This document shows, piece by piece, positions 57,326 through 64,000 of a DNA stretch of 64,000 nucleotides. The translations under genes and the position numbers were made by a program. Position 1 is the first letter of the stretch. Each line of letters begins with the position of its first letter. The notes under the pieces are model-generated. The model ran no database searches. It saw nothing but the letters and a program-made list of their open reading frames with translations, and had not been told where the DNA came from. Source of the stretch: Lunularia cruciata (lineage: Eukaryota > Streptophyta > Marchantiopsida > Lunulariales > Lunulariaceae); assembly GCA_948567375.1 (NCBI GenBank), contig OX419759.1, positions 3,635,303 through 3,699,302 on the forward strand. Reading direction: 5' to 3'.

Positions 57326-57559
57326 GGGATGGATTGAATTTATGGACCACCAAATCCACTTCTACCAAACCATTGGGATTTTTGCATCCAAGTACTACCC
57401 AAGCATCATTTTACACAATTCATCACATTGCACTTTGGACAAGATTTTCTGCATATGATCACCATATCTGAGGAACCCTTGGTGCTCTCAGTTGTAACTT
57501 ATGGAGAATGATGGACGTGTTGTTTTGATGTGTTAATAAATTAGATAGATTGGGAGTGG

Positions 57560-58505
57560 TGTGATAGAGTAGCAACCATGGCGGCAATACTCGATGTTAT
57601 CCTTGCTACGCAGCAACAAATTGAGCACCTTACTCGATTGTTGGATGAACAAGATCTTTGACGACAAGAGCAAGTGGAGAGAGTACCAATTCAAGAAGGA
57701 GAAGATCAGATCAGAATCCCTAAACCCAAGGTATTTGAAGGCAAGAATCTTCTAGGTGCAATGGAGAACTTTTTGTTTGATTGTGAACGTTATTTTGAAG
57801 CTACCAATCTACAAGACGAGCACAAATAGATTCTCTTGGCTTGTAGCCAACAAGATGGAGTATCAAAGCTATGGTGGAGATTCTGAGTGGAGCGAGCTGA
57901 ATGACAAATTGTTGTACCAATCTTGATATGGGTAGAATTCAAGAGTGCAATAATTAGTTGGTTCCAAGCTATAAACGCCACATGAGTTGCATGGGATAAG
58001 TTGACAGAGTTGAAATAGATTGGCTCTATAAGAAGTTACATCACGCAGTTCCAAAATACCATCATGCAAATTCCAAATACATTGGAAGGTGAAGCTTTGG
58101 ATCAATTTGTGAGGGGCTTGAAGGCGAGAACCAAATTAGAGGTAACCATGCGAGAGCCACAACACTTGGAGGAAGCCATGCGGTTGGCCAAACATTTTGA
58201 TTCCTTGGTGGTAACAACTTGGTCTTGACTTTGACCTCCACATAGCCTACCAATACACTACACACAAGTGGAGGAGCCAACACCAATGGAGATTGATTCC
58301 ATTCAATGAAGACCACTTGGCATGGCAAATAGAGAGAAACTACAACAAAATGGTGGTTGTTTCTATTATCACCAATTGGGGCATCGTGTTGCTGAATGTC
58401 CACTCAAGAATGGATGACCTCGACAAGTTGCCCAGGTGGAGATTGTGGAGAGGAATGATTAGGGAAATGAGGAATCCCAATAGGAGATTCAGAGCCACCT
58501 ACTAG
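57560..58505 (+). pseudogene. gag of A3, broken
   Basis: Capsid-like text parallels A1 but in several frames. The nucleocapsid knuckle near 58350-58405 reads GGCFYYHQLGHRVAECP. The first Cys, the His and the last Cys are intact, but the second Cys is Tyr. Thus A3 and A1/A2 lost different cysteines. Confidence 0.75.
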
Positions 58506-58932
58506 GAGCTTGATTAGTTCCAATGAGATTGAAGGCTTGACCTATGCAAGTTTGCTTCACTTGCAAGGTACAATATCTAATCAGGGTTGTAGGATTTTGG
58601 TTGATTTTTGAAGTTCAGAGAATTGCATATCTATGCAAGTAGCAAAGGGATTGGGTATTCCTATCAAGCCAGTGATTGGGTTTAGGGTTAGTAGTTTGAT
58701 GATGATTATTAGTAGTTTGATGATGGTGGATGGTAGAAAGGGTTTTGCATTCCGCACCTCCCATCTTGTTACCTTCAAGATTGGGAAGGAGTATTTAGAA
58801 TGTATGAGGTTTGTAGTGGCACCTCTACACTATGATATCATTTTAGGTCTACCTTGGCTTGAACATCATAAGGTTCAATTTGATTGGATCCAACGCCAAA
58901 TTCAAGTACAACACCAAGGTAGGAATTTCTGA
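58506..58932 (+). pseudogene. Aspartic protease of A3, broken
   Basis: It matches the A1 protease, but the catalytic loop is cut by a stop just after ILVDF near 58606. From 58633 it is open with a local duplication SSLMMIISSLMMVDGRKG (58690-58735), and it ends with HYDIILGLPWLEHHKVQFDW. Confidence 0.75.
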
Positions 58933-59307
58933 TTAGGTTGTTTGGCACCTCTTAGTAAGACACCTAAAAATAGTCGGTCCCAAGATGGGAAGTTTGTCGA
59001 GAAGGTAGCCATAGAGCAAACCTGGAAGGGAGATGAGTCCCAAGATGGGAAGTTTGCCAAGAAGGCAACCATGGAGCAAGCTTGGAAGAGAGATGAGTCC
59101 CTAGAAGTGAAGTTTGTTAGTAAAGCAGCCATAGAGCAAGCTTTGGAGGAAGATAAGTCTGTATTTGTGGTGTGGATCAAGCCAATTGCACAAGAACAAT
59201 CTATGGAGGGCCAAGAGCCTCATCAAGCAATGGTTGATCAGATAGTTCAAGAGTTTGTGGACATGTTTTTGGATGATCTGCCAAAGGGATTACCCTCCAA
59301 TTGAGGA

Positions 59308-60030
59308 ATGCCCTTCAAGATCGAGTTATTGCCAAGAAATACTCCAGTGAGTAGACCGATCTATCGGCTCTCACCAAAGGAGTTGGAGGAGTTACGAACA
59401 ACACTTATAGAGTTGTTGGAGAAGGACTTCATACAACATAGTACCTATCCTTGGGGAGCATCGGTACTATTTGTTCCAAAGAAGGATGGAGGACTTCATT
59501 TCTGTATTGATTATTGTGTGCTCAATAAGCAAACCGTGAAGAATGCATATCCCTTGCCTCAGATTGATGACTTGCTTGATCAACTAAGTAGAGCACGCTA
59601 CTTTTCCAAGTTGGATCTTTGTAGCGGCTATTGGCAAGTTCTTATTGATAGAGAAGATGTGCAAAAGACTGCCTTTCGCACAAGGTATGGGCATTTTGAG
59701 TGGAGAGTTCTACCTTTCGGACTCACTAATGCTCCAACAGTCTTCATGGATCAGATGCATCAAGTGTTGCATGGACTATTGGATTTGGTCCATGGTGGTG
59801 TTCTTGGATGATTTCTTAATCTATAACAAGACAGAGACAAAACATGTGAATCATGTGCGAGAAGTCCTAAGACGACTACGACAATGGAAACTTTATTGCA
59901 AGAAATTGAAGTGTGCCTTTTGGCAAAAGGAGGTTACCTTCTTGGGTCATAAGATCTCATCAGAGGGGATCAAGATGGAAGAAGAGAAGATCAAGGCCAT
60001 TATTGATTGGCCTACCCCGATGCTATAGAA
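59308..60030 (+). pseudogene. Reverse transcriptase of A3, one frameshift
   Basis: The open stretch 59308-59811 has [38 protein letters not shown], then [21 protein letters not shown] frameshift near 59790 moves the catalytic [16 protein letters not shown] and the following FLGHKISSEGIKMEEEKIK into the overlapping frame (59645-60028). FLDD is intact. A stop at 59302 separates it from the protease side. Confidence 0.85.
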
Positions 60031-60620
60031 GTATGGGCATTCAATGGATTGGCCAGTTTTTACCGACTATTCATCCACTATTATGCTCATGTGGCTGCAC
60101 CATTAACTGACCTCTTGGGAAAGAACTTGAGCTTCAAGTGGACCACCAACCATGAAGAAACATTCTAGAAGTTCAAGCATATGGTGTCTTCAAGACCCAT
60201 TCTTCAAGACCCATTCTTCAACCATATGATCCTCAACTACCTTGTATGGTTGATTTTGATGCTTCTAACTTTGCAATTGGAGTTGTGTTGCAATAGGAAT
60301 TCCCAGATGGACTACATCCCATTGCCTTTGTGTCTCACCAACTAAATATAGTTGAAAGAAATTACTCTGCTCGAGATCAGGAACAACTTGCAATGTTATA
60401 TGCTACCAAGGTATGGAGGCATTATCTCTTGGGGAAACAAGTGATCATGCAAATTGATCACAAGCCATTGTTGTAGACCCTACAACAATGAAGAGCACAT
60501 GAAGAGTCAACATCATCGATGGGAAGAGCAACTCCAATTATTTGACATCAAACTTGAGTACAAACCATGTTGGTTCCACATCATCCTTGATGCTTTATCA
60601 CAATGACCTGATTTGAAGGC
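60030..60620 (+). pseudogene. RNase H region of A3, broken
   Basis: Text parallel to A1 (YYAHVAAPLTDLLGKNL, near 60080) is broken by frameshifts near 60020 and 60200. A short duplication of AAGACCCATTCTTCA lies near 60190-60220. There are stops near 60295 and 60475. Confidence 0.7.
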
Positions 60621-60679
60621 TCTTCCTCTCATCACGGTGGCAATACGATGGTGTCAATTGACCCCAAGAGCCATAACAA

Positions 60680-61030
60680 GTTTTGATCAGCTCTACAATA
60701 AGATCCCTTCTTCCAAATGGTACATGGTCGTATGACAGCATGCAACAAGGAGTATAACACCTTCTCCTTCAAGGAAGGCCTTCTATTCCATGCGGACCAA
60801 ATCTATGTTCTAGCCAAAGGTGATCTTTGACTTGTGCACCTTCAAGAAGCCCATGATTTACCAAAAGCTGGTCACATGGGATTGGACAAGACCTTGGGCA
60901 CCCTCCAACACCAATGGTGGTGGGCCAACATGACACAAGATGTTCGGGACTTTGTTTGATCGTGTGAGAGTTGTCAACATAACAAGGCCAATAACTAGAA
61001 GTGGAGTGGACTCCTTCAGCCACTTCCCAT
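60680..61030 (+). pseudogene. Integrase zinc-binding region of A3, broken
   Basis: HDLPKAGHMGLDKTLGTLQH near 60850-60910, then SCESCQHNKA near 60960-60990, give the HHCC motif. Stops at about 60828, 60958 and 60997 break it. Confidence 0.7.
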
Positions 61031-62078
61031 GCCATCTACTCGTTGGGAACATGTGAGCTTAGATCTCATCATCTCCTTTCCCAAGACACAACAAGGTCAC
61101 ATAACAATTGTGGTGTTTGTGGATAAGCTTAGTAAGCAAATCCATTTGGCACCAACGGTTGATACTATGGATGCTCCAACCTTGGCGCAACTCTACTTCA
61201 ATAATGTCTTCAAACATCATGGGATGTCATGCGTACTCATCTCCGACCGTGATCCTCGCTTCACCGGAAAGTTTTGGCAAGCACTCTTCCAACTACTTGG
61301 CACCAAGCTTGCTTTGTCCATAGCCTATCATCCTCAAATTGATGGACAAACTGAACATGCAAATTGCACCTTGGAAGATATACTTTGTGCTTTCATCAAC
61401 ATTCACCACACCAATTGGGATCAATATCTTGCAGATGCGGAGTTTGCATACAATAATTCTAAACATGCAAGTACCGGATTCTCTCCTTTCTTTCTCAATT
61501 TTTGCCAAGATCCGCTTGTCCCAGATTCTCTTCTTGCTCCTCCCCCATCTCAAGTCCCCCATACTTCAACCTTCTTGACCACCATCTCCGAATCTCTCCA
61601 ACAAGCCAAATCTCACCTCCTTGTTGCTCAAAATTGTCAAAAACAATATGCAAACCATCATTGTTGTGATCTCACCTTTGAAGTTGGTGATAAAGTTATG
61701 TTATCCTCTAGTAATCTACCCCTCCCACTTGATACCCAAGTTCGTAAATTTGCCCCTAATTGGATAGGACCTTTTGATGTCACCCAAATTGTCTCTCTTG
61801 TTGCTTATCGACTTGCTTTGCCTTCTGATATGCGCATCCATCCTGTCTTTCATGTTTCCAAGTTGAAACCCTTTGTTCATAATCCCTCTTCTTTCTCCTC
61901 TCGAGTCCCACCTCCTCCTCCCCCAATCTCTATCAATGATCATGAGGAGTACAAAGTTGATCGTATCCTTGCACGTCGCCACATCCAACAAGGACGCCGC
62001 CAACATACAAAGTACAAGGTCCTTGGGAAAGGGTATCCCCTTCATGATGCCACATGGGAACCTCTTTCTCACCTCTAG
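61029..62078 (+). pseudogene. Integrase core, C-terminus and chromodomain of A3 (349 open codons)
   Basis: This is the best preserved pol part in the window. The integrase core has HVSLDLIISFPKTQQG (first catalytic Asp), LISDRDPRFTGKFW (second) and AYHPQIDGQTEHANCTLED (catalytic Glu). The GPF-type end region NWIGPFDVTQIVSLVAYRLA and [10 protein letters not shown] follows. The chromodomain closes the ORF: EYKVDRILARRHIQQGRRQH, then YKVLGKGYPLHDATWEPLSHL. The usual Trp in KWKGYP is Gly here, while A1 and A2 keep LWKGY. It has no own start signal and belongs to a broken polyprotein. Confidence 0.85.
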
Positions 62079-62153
62079 AATGCACAACCGGCCATTTAGG
62101 AGTTTGAAGCTTCAATGGCAATGAGGACATCACCAACTAGCGGTGGAGGAATA

Positions 62154-62519
62154 TGTAACAGTATGGAGTTTAGCGATGTAGCTAGTAAGGCTAACAAAGT
62201 AGGGAATAAGCCAAATTAGCCTAAAATATTCCAAAAGCATCTAGGAAGCTTCTTGGGAAGCTTTCTAACTAGTTAACTTGCACCCCAAGTAGGTACCTTT
62301 TAGAAGGAAGCTTCTAGAAGCTTCTAGCTAGCTTTGCTTGCATACCAAGTAGGCGGCTTCTAGAAGGAAACTTCTTGAGAAGCTTCTCAAGGGCCTTGTA
62401 TGCTACCTATAAATACCAAAGCCGAAGCTCATGCTAGGCATTTGGAGTTTTCCCTCATTCAAGTGTCCCAATGTGAGTTTCCATTCTCCTATTTCTCTCT
62501 TTGGATTTGGTCTTTTACA
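62154..62519 (+). repeat. 3' LTR of A3
   Basis: It follows the polypurine tract CGGTGGAGGAATA (62141-62153), starts TGTAACAGTATGG and ends TCTTTTACA. TATAAATA is at 62408-62415. Confidence 0.92.
62306..62325 (+). promoter_or_regulatory. Four-unit heat-shock element in A3 3' LTR
   Basis: GGAAG CTTCT AGAAG CTTCT, identical to 57034-57053, shows that this array survived in both LTRs of A3. Confidence 0.65.
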
Positions 62520-62709
62520 ACGTCCTTCCAACATAAGGTATTGTTTGGAAGGATCATGTGCACCATGCCACCTCCCAAGCATTGATGGCACTATGGATCC
62601 AAGCTTGGCACTTGTATGTGAAAGCTTGCGATGTATGTTATGTGGCTCTTATGATGGAGCAATTACTATGTTGGTGTGTGCCCAAGGCACCCAAGGCCAG
62701 CCTTTCCTT
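62520..62709 (+). mobile_element. Gypsy-like element B, part after A3 (possible PHD-like finger)
   Basis: This continues element B after A3. A frame reads CAPCHLPSIDGTMDPSLALV, then LRCMLCGSYDGAITMLVC (62570-62685). The CxxC...C pattern recalls the start of a PHD-type zinc finger. It then runs into a family C LTR fragment. The reading is broken before the second half of such a finger. Confidence 0.4.
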
Positions 62710-63101
62710 TGTTTTGGGAGGGGGGGGGGAATCTGCACATTTTTGAGGCCTAATTCATCCATTTAGGCCTCCAAAATTGCCTTCAAAGATTTCAAGCATA
62801 TTTTGGTTCTTACTCTATTAGTAGAAGTCCCCTTTTGGTGATATCTCTTTCTGATCTGTTTAGTCCATCATGTGTAACATCCTTCCAGATGTTACCAAAC
62901 CAATTTTCACCTTTAAATCATATGTCTAGTTATTGGTTCTAAGGTTCTCACGTCTATTTTGGTTTCTGCCCCATTAGTAGAATTACTCTTTTGGTGATAC
63001 TTCTATCTTATCTATTTTGACCATCATGTATAACATCATTCTAGATGTTACCAAACCGAATTTCACATCTAGAGCATATTGCTAGCTCTTGCTATTACAC
63101 T
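62710..63101 (-). mobile_element. Family C LTR fragment with internal duplication
   Basis: It matches the inner and right half of the solo LTR (from about 55790 to 56026) and ends GCTCTTGCTATTACA. An internal stretch of about 156 bases is duplicated in tandem (TATTTTGGTT at 62799 and 62955). A G-run at about 62717-62729 marks the left junction. Confidence 0.75.
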
Positions 63102-64000
63102 TGAACTTCTTCGTAAGAAGAGAAATAATTGTTATTATTCCTCTGTTGGTGAATCTCATTGTTGATCCCATATTGATCTCCAAATATTCAAACCTTGTGC
63201 TACATAAGCATCATTCCTATGATGAATAAATTTATCTACAACTAGGGCTACCTAGATCCACACATGGGTTTGGATTCTACTAGAAGAATTCTTAAACACA
63301 TGATGTGCTTTAATTGCATCTACTAAAGCTTGAAACAAGAAAAAAATCCATACTAGTTTGTAACCTAAATGCACCACAATTCAATTCTAGAAAAACCTTT
63401 AAAATAAACTTAGAATTGCAAGCGCACTAAGACCAATGTTGCAAATATTGGGAATTTTTTGTGAAATTCCACCATCTAAAAAGTAAATCTAGGGTATCAT
63501 CCTCTTGCTCTTCCTCTTCCTCGGTCCAAACTTTATCATCCACCTCATAGTTGATATCATTCCCTTTTCTTGTTTGCTGTTACTCATATGCATCTCATGA
63601 TTTTGTGGCAAAGCAATGCTTGGGTACTAAGAGGAAATGATTGAGAGTTCTATTGAGTATTTCACAGATTTCAAAGATTCAAGAGCATTTACAGGTTTCA
63701 GATTTCAAACTTTTGATACCTTCAAGGGATTCCCCTACTCTATCTATTCATCAAGGTAACGGTGATCATGGTCCAATCTCCAAAGCTCAAAACATATTTT
63801 TAGTTTCAGCCCTTGACTTTCAATTACACGCATTGGCCGTTCATTTGGAACCTTAATTAATGAATCTTCTATAGATTGATTAATTTTCATTTGAATTCAA
63901 TTAATATTTGTGGTCAATACCTATAATAGTAAAACATGGGCAATGATTTAGAACACCCGTAAAATATTTACGGCAATGGATGTAGCACCCATGAATCTCT
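63102..64000. other. AT-rich sequence without recognisable genes
   Basis: One 71-codon ORF (63641-63856) lacks any recognisable domain. Orientation, repeat borders and coding potential are unclear up to the window end. Confidence 0.35.

Larger units (their letters stand above)
56881..62519 (+). mobile_element. Ty3/gypsy chromovirus A3, near full length, defective
   Basis: It has the same order as A1, on the plus strand. The 5' LTR (56881-57313) starts with a mutated CTACAATAG. The 3' LTR (62154-62519) has intact TGTAACA..TTTTACA borders. Four-base ACGT sequences flank it (56877-56880, 62520-62523). It carries the longest open pol piece in the window (349 codons, integrase to chromodomain) but still has several stops. 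It is inserted inside element B, at the apex of an inverted repeat. Confidence 0.92.

Noticed and set aside
1-64000. tRNA, rRNA, organellar or bacterial insertions
   Set aside because: No cloverleaf with A and B boxes, no rRNA core and no operon-like gene packing was seen by eye. A tRNAscan run would settle the first point.

Overview
This is a transposon-rich piece of a plant nuclear genome. The evidence is spliceosomal introns with GT..AG borders, Ty3/gypsy chromoviruses primed by initiator tRNA-Met, a degenerate Ty1/copia element, LINE-type reverse transcriptases, and an LRR-Roc-COR-like GTPase without a kinase. A seed-free land plant (moss, liverwort or lycophyte) or a charophyte alga fits best, but this is inference and no taxonomic marker is present. 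No tRNA, rRNA, operon or CRISPR was seen. Two host genes look intact.

Host genes. (1) 32590-37347 (+) is an eight-exon gene whose splice phases all agree. It encodes a predicted 1188-residue membrane-anchored AAA ATPase whose C-terminal half resembles a family best known from fungi. A decayed paralogue fills 1-4626, and the duplicated block is at least 5 kb (1-5076 and 32700-37805). (2) 18782-23086 (+) is a single-exon 1434-residue LRR-Roc-COR-like protein with a C-terminal coiled coil and a hydrophobic segment. A relic of its 3' end lies at about 25966-26360.

Mobile DNA. Family A is a chromovirus of about 5.6 kb, with LTRs of about 365-415 bp that start TGT and end ACA. There are three near-full-length but stop-ridden copies: A1 at 7864-13492 (+), A2 at 47281-52835 (-) and A3 at 56881-62519 (+). 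A fragment, A4, is at 14217-14735 (-). The LTRs carry heat-shock-element arrays upstream of a TATAAATA box. Family B is an older gypsy-like element, split by A2, A3 and a family C solo LTR, across about 46.1-62.7 kb. Family C has LTRs of about 0.6 kb: a 5' LTR plus gag remnant at 14736-16957 (-), a solo LTR with AGCTT target duplications at 55419-56026, and an LTR fragment at 62710-63101. LINE family D appears twice: D1 at about 5300-7863 and 13494-14000, split by A1, and D2 at about 16958-17760. A degenerate Ty1/copia element lies on the minus strand at about 27.0-29.9 kb.

Layout from left to right: AAA pseudogene; LINE D1 split by A1; A4 and C1; LINE D2; LRR-Roc gene; LRR-Roc 3' relic; copia remnant; AT-rich spacer with tandem repeats; intact AAA gene; gene-poor spacer with small tandem duplications; then the nested A2/C/A3-in-B complex to the right edge.
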